Of a DNA stretch of 64,000 nt, positions 45,313-54,014 are shown in pieces. Source of the DNA: Mesorhizobium mediterraneum (GTDB lineage: Bacteria > Pseudomonadota > Alphaproteobacteria > Rhizobiales > Rhizobiaceae); contig NZ_NPKI01000015.1 of NCBI RefSeq assembly GCF_002284565.1, positions 1-64,000 of the forward strand. The letters are read 5' to 3'. The number at the start of each line of letters is the position of its first letter. The first letter of the stretch is position 1. Under the pieces are notes generated by a model, which worked only from the letters and a program-made list of their open reading frames with translations, searched no databases and was not told the DNA's origin. A program made the translations under genes and the position numbers.

Positions 45313-45432
45313 GCCGTTTCGAGCAATCGAATACCCCGACGTCAGCTGACGCTCAAAGGGAGCGTCACGCCAAGGCCGTCCGCATAGATGCACGCTCCTC
45401 GGCGAGGAGCGGCTATCCGCGGGGGAAGCGTA

Positions 45433-45990
45433 GTGAATATCTATCGTGCTAGAAGGTATATTAAAGGCACAATCATTACATTCATTTGGGTAATGAGGGG
45501 TATCGAAATATCCGATCGAGTCTCGGTGCTTGGAGTCTCGCCTCATATAGCAGGAAAAGGCAATTTTAGATTTGGCTCTCGCGTTTCGTTTCGAGGGCTG
45601 GGGTCACGTTCCTGGTTTCATGCACGCCGGAACGCAAGCCTGTCAATTGGCTCTAAATCTTTTATAAACAGCGGAGTCATGATCGACGCATCAGTCGCAG
45701 TAAGCATCGGAAAAAGATGCCTTATTGGCGATTCGGTTGTAATCCAAGACTCAAACTATCATGAGGTCGAAGATGGTGCCGGTGTTAAAGCGAAAGCTGT
45801 CCTAATTGGTGATAATGTTTGGATAGGCCGAAATTCAATAATCCTACCTGGGGTGGAAATCGGGGATCATAGCGTAATTGGAGCCGGCTCTGTGGTCACC
45901 AAAAGTGCACCGCCACGAAGCTTGGTTGCAGGAAATCCTGCCCGAATAATTCGCGAAATAGTGGCGCCCCAAGATTATATTCGTTTTTGA
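45433..45990 (+). CDS. Hexapeptide-repeat acyltransferase, AT-rich gene
   Basis: A 185-residue left-handed beta-helix O-acetyltransferase. Hexapeptide repeats run through the middle; IGDNVWIGRNSIILPGVEIG and GAGSVVTKSAPPRSLVAGNP are the typical end of the WcaF/CysE-like fold. It may acetylate the EPS or another surface sugar. GTG 45433 is preceded by GGGGGAAGCGTA. The gene is far richer in A and T than its neighbours and uses many AAT/ATA/TTT codons, suggesting later acquisition. A rhizobial repeat follows it at 46014. Confidence 0.85.
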   Translation: MNIYRARRYIKGTIITFIWVMRGIEISDRVSVLGVSPHIAGKGNFRFGSRVSFRGLGSRSWFHARRNASLSIGSKSFINSGVMIDASVAVSIGKRCLIGDSVVIQDSNYHEVEDGAGVKAKAVLIGDNVWIGRNSIILPGVEIGDHSVIGAGSVVTKSAPPRSLVAGNPARIIREIVAPQDYIRF

Positions 45991-46013
45991 TCTCATTTTG
46001 ATAGACGAAAAGC

Positions 46014-46080
46014 TAGAGCTGTTTGTTTTCGCGCAATTCCGGACGGAAAACCGCTGCACACTTTTCCTGGAATTGCTCTA
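46014..46080. repeat. Rhizobial intergenic repeat (GCAATTCC...GGAATTGC type), copy 2
   Basis: AGAGCTGTTTGTTTTCGCGC starts it; GCAATTCCGGACGGAAAACC is shared with the copy at 946-1050. It separates the foreign-looking acetyltransferase from exoQ, both ending here. Confidence 0.8.
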
Positions 46081-46100
46081 GGTGACATTTAGCGCTTTGC

Positions 46101-47363
46101 TTAGCCCCTTGCGGTTTCTGGTTCCGCGAGGTTGGCCGCGGTCCACCGGGGACGGGCGACTAACACCCTCACCAGCTTGAAGTAGCTGTAATACAGGAGG
46201 AAGGAGCCCATGATGTAGGGGTTGAGGGTCTCGACCTCGACGAAGGACCGGATGAACAGAAGCACCATCACGCCGGCAAGAATCACAGACTCGGCTTGCC
46301 ACGTCCTGAATATCAACGCCGATATGTGGCCCCACAGCGTGCGCACGATGATCAGCGAAATCAGCGTCGCCCCGACATAGCCAAGCTCGACGAGGGCTTC
46401 GATATAGGTATTGTGGAAGTGGAAGCCGCTTCGGGTTGTGATGTAGAATTCGTTCCAAAGCCGCTCGGCCTCGGCAAAACCCTGCACCCAATAGCCCGCA
46501 TAGCCGACGCCGAGGATCGGCGCTTGCTGCGCCGCCTCCCAGCCCTGCTCCCAGAGATAAGTCCGTCCGGTGAGCGTGGAATCCTTCCCGAAGACGCCAA
46601 GGACGAAATCCAGAAGTCCCGCAAAGGCAACCAGGGTGACCGCGATCAGCCCGCATGTGCCGACCAGGAAAATCACCCGTCGATAGCGGAGCGAAAGCTT
46701 CTTGGCCATGGCAAGCAGAGCCACCAGAGCGAGAACTGCCGGTATCGAAGCCATAGAGGTGGCCGAATGCGCAATGACCAGCAGATAGGCCGACAGGGCG
46801 ATGACGGGCGCCGTCAAGAAAAGGCTTATTCGGCCGCGCCTGAGAAAAGCCAGGAAGACAACGCAGAAGTAGACACCCAGCGATGCGACAAAGCCGATCT
46901 GGTTCTTGGAGCTGAATGCGCCGACGAAATTGTACGTCCCGTCGAGAACGTCATAGGAATAACCCCCGACCATGAGCGAATAGAGCAGGACGAGAAAAAT
47001 CCCGATCAGCGAGCCTATCGTCAACGTTCGGACGCTGACGGTGCGCGCCGCGATGTAGGCGCAGGCGATATGGGAGCAATATTGGACTGCCGTCCTCAAC
47101 GTGATGCCGGGAGCATCCGACCAGAACACCGACAGGCAGACGTAGATGGCAAACGCCAGCGGGAGCCATGCGCTGGATACATGTCGCAACAGCCGCCGGT
47201 AGTCCACCAGGATGAGGGGGAGCCAGACCGCATAATAGGCCAGGATCAGGATCTGGCCGAAGACGGAGGAGTAGGAGAACGCCCAAATGGAGATGGCAAC
47301 AGCAAATGTACCGTAGACCGTGTTCTTCTCCGGGTCGACCAACAGAGATTTTGGAATCTTCAT
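46101..47363 (-). CDS. exoQ: EPS polymerase ExoQ (O-antigen ligase-like)
   Basis: A 420-residue membrane protein with about eleven hydrophobic helices and a long periplasmic loop near residues 290-330, as in Wzy/WaaL proteins. The conserved loop has TLTGRTYLWEQGWEAA and SGFHFHNTYIEALVELGYVG. It polymerises flipped repeat units together with ExoP/ExoF. ATG 47363 is preferred; the frame extends to 47417. TGC-N3-GCA (47436-47444) lies about 75 bases upstream. Confidence 0.9.
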   Translation of the reverse strand: MKIPKSLLVDPEKNTVYGTFAVAISIWAFSYSSVFGQILILAYYAVWLPLILVDYRRLLRHVSSAWLPLAFAIYVCLSVFWSDAPGITLRTAVQYCSHIACAYIAARTVSVRTLTIGSLIGIFLVLLYSLMVGGYSYDVLDGTYNFVGAFSSKNQIGFVASLGVYFCVVFLAFLRRGRISLFLTAPVIALSAYLLVIAHSATSMASIPAVLALVALLAMAKKLSLRYRRVIFLVGTCGLIAVTLVAFAGLLDFVLGVFGKDSTLTGRTYLWEQGWEAAQQAPILGVGYAGYWVQGFAEAERLWNEFYITTRSGFHFHNTYIEALVELGYVGATLISLIIVRTLWGHISALIFRTWQAESVILAGVMVLLFIRSFVEVETLNPYIMGSFLLYYSYFKLVRVLVARPRWTAANLAEPETARG

Positions 47364-47435
47364 CTCGGTAGCGGATTCCCGTCCATGCAGTTCAATGCCG
47401 ATTTGCCGCCGCGCCAAGCGCGGGCGCTTCCGTTG

Positions 47436-47444
47436 TGCAGTGCA
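47436..47444. promoter_or_regulatory. TGC-N3-GCA element upstream of exoQ
   Basis: TGCAGTGCA within TTGTGCAGTGCAA, 73 bases before the exoQ ATG. It shares only the core with the longer sites. Confidence 0.35.
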
Positions 47445-47530
47445 ATATAACCCATCCCCCGCAGCCTGTCACCCAAATGAGGCAAAAACAGCCATAAGGA
47501 TGCCCAAGGCGAGCGGTGAAAGACCGATAG

Positions 47531-47722
47531 GCCGGGCAAGAACCGAGCGCGCAGCCAGCTGTGGCCGCAAACATTGCCTAACGGCTGAGCATCACCGTCG
47601 GCACTGTCAAGAACCATCGCCGCCGCATTTATGAGCGGTTTGGCATCACCACCGCGGAACTGTTTTTCTTCCAGCACCTGACGAAAAATAGCAGCCGGCA
47701 TTCATTGCATCCGTTGCAATAA
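47531..47722 (+). pseudogene. Remnant of a LuxR-type HTH regulator
   Basis: One frame reads ANIA, then a TAA stop (47579-47581), then RLSITVGTVKNHRRRIYERF and GITTAELFFFQHLTKNS before a TAA at 47720. The pattern IAxRLxIxxGTVKNHxxxIY is the recognition region of LuxR/FixJ-type HTH domains. No start codon or upstream domain is present. It looks like the end of a destroyed regulator gene with one nonsense change in its HTH. Confidence 0.55.
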
Positions 47723-47823
47723 ATGAGACCCTCCGCGTACCCTATTTCGGGGACAATCAGACCAATGACCGCAGGATAATTGGCAGACGCTGGTCCCCCG
47801 ATCTGCTGGGTTGGAGCAAACGG

Positions 47824-48753
47824 ATGGACAAACCTCGAATCTTCCTGGGCTCGTCGGGGAAGCAGAAAAAACTGCTGCAGGCGCTGACACGCGGTCTTGA
47901 AGACATCGCGCATGTGGAACCCTGGACGACGTCCTTCAATCCTGGGACAACCACCCTGGGGCGCCTCCTCGAGCTTACGCGTGAAGTCGACTTCGCCGCT
48001 TTCGTGTTCGCTCAAGACGATTGGACCAGTGTGAGCCAGCCGGCATCGTCTGCGACGGCATCCGCTCAAGCTTCTCCACGAGACAATGTGGTTTTCGAGG
48101 CCGGCCTTTTCGGCGGAGTCCTTGGAATGCGCCGGACGTTCATCCTCCATGCCAATGGCTCCAAGCTTCCAAGCGATCTCCTCGGTCTCACCTCCGTAAG
48201 GTATGGCGAGGCGACGACCGGCGCGGAGATGAGGGCGATCAACCAAAAGCTTCGGAATGCGATCGAGAATGAAAGTCGTGTCGCCCGGATAGAGGGCCTT
48301 TGGTGGCAATTTTCCCTGTCGGAACGGACCGTAAAGGAGCCGTCCGCCGTGAGCCTCTTGCGTATCTCGCGAGACCGCGATGGCGCGCTGGAGCTGACCG
48401 GTCGCTCATGGCAAGAGAATGGCAGTCTGTCAGCCAGATACTGGAGCGAAGCGGTAAAGGAGAGAAAGGAGCCTCCCGGCATCTTCTACTTTTGGAATGG
48501 AGAACGACCCTTGGACGCGAACGCGTCGCAGTTGTACGGGACAGGAGAGATCCGGCTGGAGTCCGCCGATCGCGCGTCCGGGTACTTCACCACACGAGCC
48601 GACACACCGCCAAAACTGAACGCGCGCACCTCCGGTGTCTATCTGCGCGCCGCTCCTGAGGACTTAAGCATCCTGGACGGCCGCGACAATCAGCGGCGTG
48701 TGGAGTTGATCGCAGAGCGGCTGAGCCATTGGAAGTCGATCAAGAACGTCTGA
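47824..48753 (+). CDS. TIR-like nucleotide-binding protein, candidate immune effector
   Basis: A 309-residue protein. Residues 1-125 match the TIR-like domain of predicted nucleotide-binding proteins (CAP12/Pycsar effector type): PRIFLGSSGKQKKLLQAL at the start, then FAAFVFAQDDW and RDNVVFEAGLFGGVLGMRRT. The Glu in VVFEAGLFGG is the expected NADase residue. The remaining 170 residues (with GLWWQFSLSE, LTGRSWQENGSL, TSGVYLRAAPEDL) match no domain I can name and may sense a ligand. Related TIR effectors kill infected cells by cleaving NAD+. No cyclase or other partner gene is adjacent. Ribosome site GGAGCAAACGG is good. Confidence 0.75.
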   Translation: MDKPRIFLGSSGKQKKLLQALTRGLEDIAHVEPWTTSFNPGTTTLGRLLELTREVDFAAFVFAQDDWTSVSQPASSATASAQASPRDNVVFEAGLFGGVLGMRRTFILHANGSKLPSDLLGLTSVRYGEATTGAEMRAINQKLRNAIENESRVARIEGLWWQFSLSERTVKEPSAVSLLRISRDRDGALELTGRSWQENGSLSARYWSEAVKERKEPPGIFYFWNGERPLDANASQLYGTGEIRLESADRASGYFTTRADTPPKLNARTSGVYLRAAPEDLSILDGRDNQRRVELIAERLSHWKSIKNV

Positions 48754-48900
48754 ACTGCGCGCGTGGGAGAGTAGCAGCCAGGAGGGGCTTCTCAACCGCC
48801 TGCTCCTGGCCCACCACGAAGCTGTTCGGAGGCTCCAGACTCCGGCTTGAACTTCTCCGTCGCTGACTTCACATTTGCCGCCGATTGGGAGGATGAACAC

Positions 48901-49653
48901 ATGACGATGAGTTTTGCGGGACGGTTTTCCGGACGATCGGCCGTGATCACCGGTGGCGCCTCAGGCATCGGCCTGGCTGTCGCGCAGAGAATCGTTGAAG
49001 AGGGCGGACGCGTTTGCGTCTGGGATCGCGACCCCACCCAGATCGAGCAGGCCAAGGCTGTCATTGCCGATTTGCATGGCGTGACTGTCGACGTCGCCGA
49101 TCCCGTGGCGGTCGAACAGGCCGCCCGGCGGACGATCGATGCCCTTGGCGCGGTCGATATCCTGGTCACCAGCGCCGCCATCACCGGACCGAACATGACG
49201 ACCTGGGACTATCCGGTGGAGGACTGGCGCCGGGTCATCGACATCAACATCAACGGCGTCTTCTTCTGCAACAAGGCGCTGGTTCCGCATATGCTCGAGC
49301 GCAATTACGGCAGGATCGTCAACATCGCCTCGATCGCCGGCAAGGAGGGAAACCCGAATGCCTCAGCCTACAGCACGTCAAAAGCGGCAGTGATCGGCCT
49401 GACCAAATCGCTGGGCAAGGAGCTGGCCAAGACCAAGGTGACGGTGAACTGCGTCACGCCGGCGGCCGTGCGCACCGCGATTTTCCAGCAGATGAGCCAG
49501 CAGCACATCGACTTCATGCTGTCGAAGATACCGATGGCGCGGTTTGGCGAGGTCGAGGAGGTGGCGGCACTAATCTCATGGATCGCTTCCGAGGAATGCT
49601 CCTTCACGACGGCTGCCGTCTTCGACGTCTCCGGCGGCCGGGCCACCTATTGA
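48901..49653 (+). CDS. Short-chain dehydrogenase/reductase
   Basis: A 250-residue classical SDR. The cofactor loop is ITGGASGIGLAVAQ; Asp in VWDRDP suggests NAD rather than NADP. The catalytic part is NIASIAGKEGNPNASAYSTS followed by KAAVIGL (Ser, Tyr, Lys). It resembles FabG-like and sugar/polyol dehydrogenases of carbon catabolism. ATG 48901 follows TTGGGAGGATGAACAC. The glucoamylase-like gene begins at or just past its stop, so the two may be co-transcribed. Confidence 0.88.
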   Translation: MTMSFAGRFSGRSAVITGGASGIGLAVAQRIVEEGGRVCVWDRDPTQIEQAKAVIADLHGVTVDVADPVAVEQAARRTIDALGAVDILVTSAAITGPNMTTWDYPVEDWRRVIDININGVFFCNKALVPHMLERNYGRIVNIASIAGKEGNPNASAYSTSKAAVIGLTKSLGKELAKTKVTVNCVTPAAVRTAIFQQMSQQHIDFMLSKIPMARFGEVEEVAALISWIASEECSFTTAAVFDVSGGRATY

Positions 49654-49700
49654 AGCACGTCAGGCGCGATCTGCCGTCGGCCGACTGGAGTTCACGTCGT

Positions 49701-51047
49701 TTGCTTAGGGTCGAACCTCCACTGTCCGATGAAGATCTGCTCGACCGCTTCCAGCGCGCGGCCTTCGGTTATTTCCTGGAAACCGTGAACCCGGAGAACG
49801 GGCTGGTCGCCGACACCTCGCGGCCAAATTGGCCGGCAAGCATTGCGGTCGTCGGCTTCGCCCTGTCCTGCTATCCGGTCGGGGTCGAGCGTGGCTGGAT
49901 GACGCGAGACGCAGCCGTGAGGCTGACGCTTGCAGCACTGCGCTTCTTCTGGAACAGCCGGCAAGGCAATGGCGACGGCGTCACCGGCCACAAGGGCTTT
50001 TATTACCATTTCCTCGACATGCAGACCGGCTTGCGCGCCTGGCGATGCGAATTGTCGATGGTGGACACGGCGCTTTTGATGGCCGGCGTTCTCGTGGCCA
50101 GCGCCTATTTCACGGGCGACAATGACGAAGAAACCGAAATCCGCGAGATGGCGGAAGTGCTCTACCGGCGCGTCGACTGGCGATGGGCGCAAGGCAGCAA
50201 TTCGACCTTGCGGCAGGGCTGGAAGCCGAAGAGCGGCTTTCTGCGTTATGGCTGGGAAGGCTACAATGAAGCGACGGTGCTCTACGTTCTGGCAATGGCC
50301 GCCCCCGACAAGCCAGCCTCGGACGACATTTATGCCGGCTGGACGGCGACATATCAGTGGGAAAACATCTACGGCTACGACGTGCTCTATGGCGGCCCGC
50401 TGTTCATGCACCAGTTCTCGCATGCCTGGATCGACTTCGACGGCATACGGGATGCGTTCATGCGGGAAAAGAACTCGGACTATTTCGAAAACAGCCGCCG
50501 CGCGACCTACCTTCACCGGGACTATGCGCGGCACAACCCCTCCGGCTATGACGGCTACGGCGAAGGACTTTGGGGCCTTTCGGCGGGTGACGGACCCGGC
50601 AACTTCCGCGCGCGGATCGAGCGGCGGCCGCGCAAATTTTCCGGCTATGCGGCGCGCGGCGCGCCGTTCGGCCCCGACGACGGAACGATAGCGCCGTGGT
50701 CGTATCTCGCATCGCTGCCCTTCGCGCCGGAAATCTGCCTGCCGGCGCTGCGCCATCTCAGAGAACGCCATCCTGAGGTGATCGACGGCTTCAGGATGCC
50801 GAGCGGCTTCAACCCGACGCTGGCGAACCGGCGGAAGTTCGGGCCGAGCGGCTGGATATCGGATGCGCATTACGGACTGGACCAGGGTATCGCCGTGCTG
50901 ATGATCGAAAACCACCGCTCGCGCCTGATCTGGGACCTGATGCGGTCGAGCCCGCATATCCGTCGCGGCCTGAGCAAGGCCGGGTTCAGCGGCGGCTGGC
51001 TGTCGCAGCCCGCCGCCGCTGCCCAGGCCGGCCACCATGTCGGGTGA
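49701..51047 (+). CDS. Glucoamylase-like family protein
   Basis: A 448-residue protein of the glucoamylase-like (alpha/alpha barrel) group also seen in the C-terminal part of NdvB cyclic-glucan synthases. Motifs: RFQRAAFGYFLETVNPENGL at the start, WRCELSMVDTALLMAG, YGWEGYNEATVLYVLAMA, PLFMHQFSHAWIDFDG, and a C-terminal WISDAHYGLDQGIAVLMIEN. No signal peptide is seen. There is no ATG near the start; TTG 49701 has CTGGAG ten bases upstream. TTG 49650, overlapping the SDR stop, is an alternative giving 465 residues. It may trim or process a glucan. Confidence 0.82.
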   Translation: MLRVEPPLSDEDLLDRFQRAAFGYFLETVNPENGLVADTSRPNWPASIAVVGFALSCYPVGVERGWMTRDAAVRLTLAALRFFWNSRQGNGDGVTGHKGFYYHFLDMQTGLRAWRCELSMVDTALLMAGVLVASAYFTGDNDEETEIREMAEVLYRRVDWRWAQGSNSTLRQGWKPKSGFLRYGWEGYNEATVLYVLAMAAPDKPASDDIYAGWTATYQWENIYGYDVLYGGPLFMHQFSHAWIDFDGIRDAFMREKNSDYFENSRRATYLHRDYARHNPSGYDGYGEGLWGLSAGDGPGNFRARIERRPRKFSGYAARGAPFGPDDGTIAPWSYLASLPFAPEICLPALRHLRERHPEVIDGFRMPSGFNPTLANRRKFGPSGWISDAHYGLDQGIAVLMIENHRSRLIWDLMRSSPHIRRGLSKAGFSGGWLSQPAAAAQAGHHVG

Positions 51048-51171
51048 TTCAACAGGGATCGCTCGCAACCTGGCAGGCGCCAGGCGACCGCGCCGCATCG
51101 AACGCTTGACGAAAGTGCTATTCGGCTAAAGAAGATTGAAATGGAATGGCACGGGGGCGGAACATTTCTGG

Positions 51172-51822
51172 ATGTTGCCTAAAATAGAAACCGACTATGC
51201 GGTCCGGCTGCTGGCGCAGGGCTACATATGCCTGCCGCTTCGTGCCGGCGGCAAGCATCTCGACCTCGAGGCCATGGGGTATGATCCGCTGCATTTGCAG
51301 ACCCGGCGCAAGGATCTGAAGGAACTCGCCTTCTGTTCCATTGCGTTCCAGCTGTCGCAGAAACCACCGACCGGCGGAGACATCGAGCGCTGGTTTCGAG
51401 ACTTCGCCGGAAATGTCGGCATATTGGGAGGATTTTCCAACCTGCTGATCCTGGATTTCGACAACGCCGCCGCATATCGCGGCTGGTTCGGCATCCATGG
51501 TGAAATTGCAAAGCACACACCGGTCGCAAGGTCGCCCAACGGCTTCCACGTCTATCTGAGGACACGTGAACCGACCGTGTCATCCAGCCTGCATTTCGGC
51601 ATGCGTCGGGTCGGCCATGCCAAGGCGCTTGGCGGTTACGTGGTCGGCAGTCCCTCGGTGCTGAAGGACGGATCCTCCTATAGCTGGTTGGAGAACCAGT
51701 CGCCGTTCGATGTCAAACCGCAGCTGGTCGAGAACCTCGCCAGTCTTTCGTTGCGCCCGGTCTCGCTGCTCAAGCATTATTATGATCGTGTGCGAAACCG
51801 CGGTTTTTTCGAGCGGCAGTGA
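51172..51822 (+). CDS. Stand-alone Prim-Pol (archaeo-eukaryotic primase-like) domain protein
   Basis: A 216-residue protein whose whole length fits the bifunctional primase/polymerase N-terminal domain. Visible motifs: YICLPLRAGGKHL at the start, GNVGILGGFSNLLILDFDN with the Asp-x-Asp metal pair, TPVARSPNGFHVYLRT with the conserved His, and ALGGYVVGSPSVLKDGSSYS. Such domains normally belong to plasmid or phage replication proteins fused to a helicase. Here there is no helicase, and the stop overlaps the next glycosyltransferase start (GTGA). ATG 51172 is chosen; an earlier TTG 51136 is in frame. Its role in a polysaccharide locus is unknown. Confidence 0.75.
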   Translation: MLPKIETDYAVRLLAQGYICLPLRAGGKHLDLEAMGYDPLHLQTRRKDLKELAFCSIAFQLSQKPPTGGDIERWFRDFAGNVGILGGFSNLLILDFDNAAAYRGWFGIHGEIAKHTPVARSPNGFHVYLRTREPTVSSSLHFGMRRVGHAKALGGYVVGSPSVLKDGSSYSWLENQSPFDVKPQLVENLASLSLRPVSLLKHYYDRVRNRGFFERQ

Positions 51823-53975
51823 GTAAATCAGAGGAAACGCGATTGGACGTCACGGTCGTCATCCCGGCAAGGAATGCTGCCGCGACGATCGATGCGACGC
51901 TGCGCAGCCTGATCTCAGACAGAGATCTGATCGGCGAGATCCTTCTGGTCGATGACGGTTCCGACGATCAGACCGCGTCTGCCGCGATCGGAAGCGCGCA
52001 ACGATACGGATTGCCGCTGGAGGTCGTCAGCGTCAACCTCGGCAGCGCCGGTGCTGCGCGCAATGTCGGAATTGCGCGGGCCAGGGGCAAATCCATATTC
52101 TTCCTCGATGCGGATGACGAGTTGATGGAGGGAGGCCTGTCGCTTTTATATGACGCGCTCCTGCGCAATCCCGAAGCTGGCCTGTCGATCGGGGCCAGCA
52201 TCCGTCGCACGAACGGGCGGCCGGACAAGCTCAAGACCCCGCACGGATACACCAGCGACAGAGCCCAAAACACCAGGCGATATCTTCTCAACGAGCTCTG
52301 GCCGATCGCCATGGGAAGCGCGCTGGTCGCGACATCAGCGACGGCCACGATCCGCTTTCCGGAAGCGATCGGCCTCGACGAAGACACATGCTACTGGGTG
52401 GCGCTGCTCGCACGCTTCGATGTGGCGATCGTCTCGGCTCCGGTGCTGCTCTACCACCACGACGAAACGAGAATGGCGCAGCGTTTCATTCTTGCGCCGC
52501 GCAGGACGTTTCTTGCCATTGCGCTCGAACTGGACCGGCTGGCTGGATCGGGCGTCGAGCGGGAGGCCCTTCAATGGCGAAAGTCCTGGATCGCGCAGCG
52601 GATTTCACGACAGCTCATCAAGCACAAAAGATACGCCGATGCGGCGGGCATGATGCGGGCCGTTCGCGCCCACAAAGCATCCGGCCGGAGCTGGAAGGCA
52701 TTGCAGTACAGCGCCCGTATCCAGTTCGGAGCAATGACTGAAAAACGTAGTCCGGATGCAAGGTTTACCACCCCCAACCACGGCAAAGAGCGGCGCACGC
52801 TGGTGCTGTCCTACGATCCGGCTTTCCCTCCTGCCTCGGGCGCGGATCTCAGGAACCATCGCAACGCCGTGGCCGCAGCAGAATTCGGGCCAGTCTGCCT
52901 TGTCTCGGTCCGGCCGCAGGCCGATCCGTCGAAACCGGCCGATCCCCGCATTCAAACGGCTGCCTTGACCATCGAGGGGGAAGCCCGCACGGCTTCGATC
53001 GGCTGGTGGAGGATCCGTGCCGAGAACCGAATTCCTCGCTCCGCGCTGGCGCGTCTCGAGGCTATCGTTCGCGAATTCTCCCCCGACAGCATCGTGGTCG
53101 AGGGCATTGGGCTGTTCAAACTGCTACGGCCCTTGCGGCCATTGGCCGGGCAGCTCATTCTCGACATGCACAATGTCGAGTCGGACCTGGCGGGACAGTT
53201 GCATCGCGCCGACGATGCAAGATCGATGCCTGCCGTCGCCGCCGCCTTTGGCGTCAGGCGCCTCGAAAGAAAGGCGCTCGCCATCGTCGACAGAGCCTGG
53301 GTCTGCTCGAGGCAGGACCACGAAAGACTAGCGGCACTTTCGCCGCGCAAGGTGCCGATCGACATCGTGCCGAACGGCATCCCTCGTTTCGAAGACAGCC
53401 CCGTCGACCTGCCGGTCGAGGCCGCGACCGACGGGGGCTTTCCGATGATCCTGTTTGTCGGGCATCTCGGATACAAGCCAAACATCGATGCCGCCGAGCG
53501 GCTGGCCGCCACCATCCTGCCGCGCATCCGGCAAAGACTGCCGACCGCAAGACTGGTTCTCGCCGGCCGATACCCCAAGCCGGCCGTGAAAGCTCTGACC
53601 GGACTGCAAGGCGTGGACCTCGTCGAAAATCCGGACGATATGGGGCCACTGCTGTCGCGCGCGCATCTCAGCATCATCCCGCTTTCGGCAGGCGGCGGCA
53701 CGCGCATCAAGGCTCTCGAAGCAATGGCCTGGGGCATTCCGGTGATTGCGACGCCGCTGGCGGTCGAGGGCCTGGACCTGGTCGACAATGAAGAGGTGCT
53801 TCTATCGGATTCGGATGAAAGGCTTGCCGACATGGCCATCGAACTTTGTCTGGACCGCAGGCGCATGGCGAGCCAGCGCGCTCGCGCGCATCAAGCGGCA
53901 TGGTCCAGGTTCGGCCCTGAAGCCGTCCGCAATGCCGTCGGCGGCGGCTTTGGGCTGGACGATGCCGGCACATGA
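51819..53975 (+). CDS. GT2-GT4 glycosyltransferase fusion
   Basis: A 718-residue cytoplasmic protein with two transferases. Residues 1-about 300 form a GT2 domain: VTVVIPARNAAATIDATLRS, LLVDDGSDDQTAS, and FFLDADDEL. Residues about 325-715 form a GT-B domain: LVLSYDPAFPPASGADLRNH, LILDMHNVESDLAGQL, and the donor part PLSAGGGTRIKALEAMAWG. Start GTG 51819 overlaps the Prim-Pol stop; TTG 51843 after AGAGGAAACGCGA is an alternative that begins exactly at the domain. Two enzymes in one chain suggest two successive sugars added to one product. Confidence 0.88.
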   Translation: MSKSEETRLDVTVVIPARNAAATIDATLRSLISDRDLIGEILLVDDGSDDQTASAAIGSAQRYGLPLEVVSVNLGSAGAARNVGIARARGKSIFFLDADDELMEGGLSLLYDALLRNPEAGLSIGASIRRTNGRPDKLKTPHGYTSDRAQNTRRYLLNELWPIAMGSALVATSATATIRFPEAIGLDEDTCYWVALLARFDVAIVSAPVLLYHHDETRMAQRFILAPRRTFLAIALELDRLAGSGVEREALQWRKSWIAQRISRQLIKHKRYADAAGMMRAVRAHKASGRSWKALQYSARIQFGAMTEKRSPDARFTTPNHGKERRTLVLSYDPAFPPASGADLRNHRNAVAAAEFGPVCLVSVRPQADPSKPADPRIQTAALTIEGEARTASIGWWRIRAENRIPRSALARLEAIVREFSPDSIVVEGIGLFKLLRPLRPLAGQLILDMHNVESDLAGQLHRADDARSMPAVAAAFGVRRLERKALAIVDRAWVCSRQDHERLAALSPRKVPIDIVPNGIPRFEDSPVDLPVEAATDGGFPMILFVGHLGYKPNIDAAERLAATILPRIRQRLPTARLVLAGRYPKPAVKALTGLQGVDLVENPDDMGPLLSRAHLSIIPLSAGGGTRIKALEAMAWGIPVIATPLAVEGLDLVDNEEVLLSDSDERLADMAIELCLDRRRMASQRARAHQAAWSRFGPEAVRNAVGGGFGLDDAGT

Positions 53976-54014
53976 CACCCACGCTTTTTCCAATCACCGA
54001 TCGATGAGCCCCCG

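Larger units (their letters stand above)
47364..47823. other. Gap between exoQ and the TIR-like gene
   Basis: The region holds the exoQ promoter, a decayed LuxR-type fragment (47531-47722), and about 100 bases before the TIR-like gene with its ribosome site GGAGCAAACGG. Confidence 0.6.

Noticed and set aside
43873..45546. 557-residue frame opposite exoF
   Set aside because: ExoF motifs and coiled coil are on the + strand; the antisense frame is only open because of high GC.
49014..49649. Extended N terminus of the glucoamylase-like frame
   Set aside because: This part lies inside the SDR gene in another frame, and the SDR is intact with all motifs.
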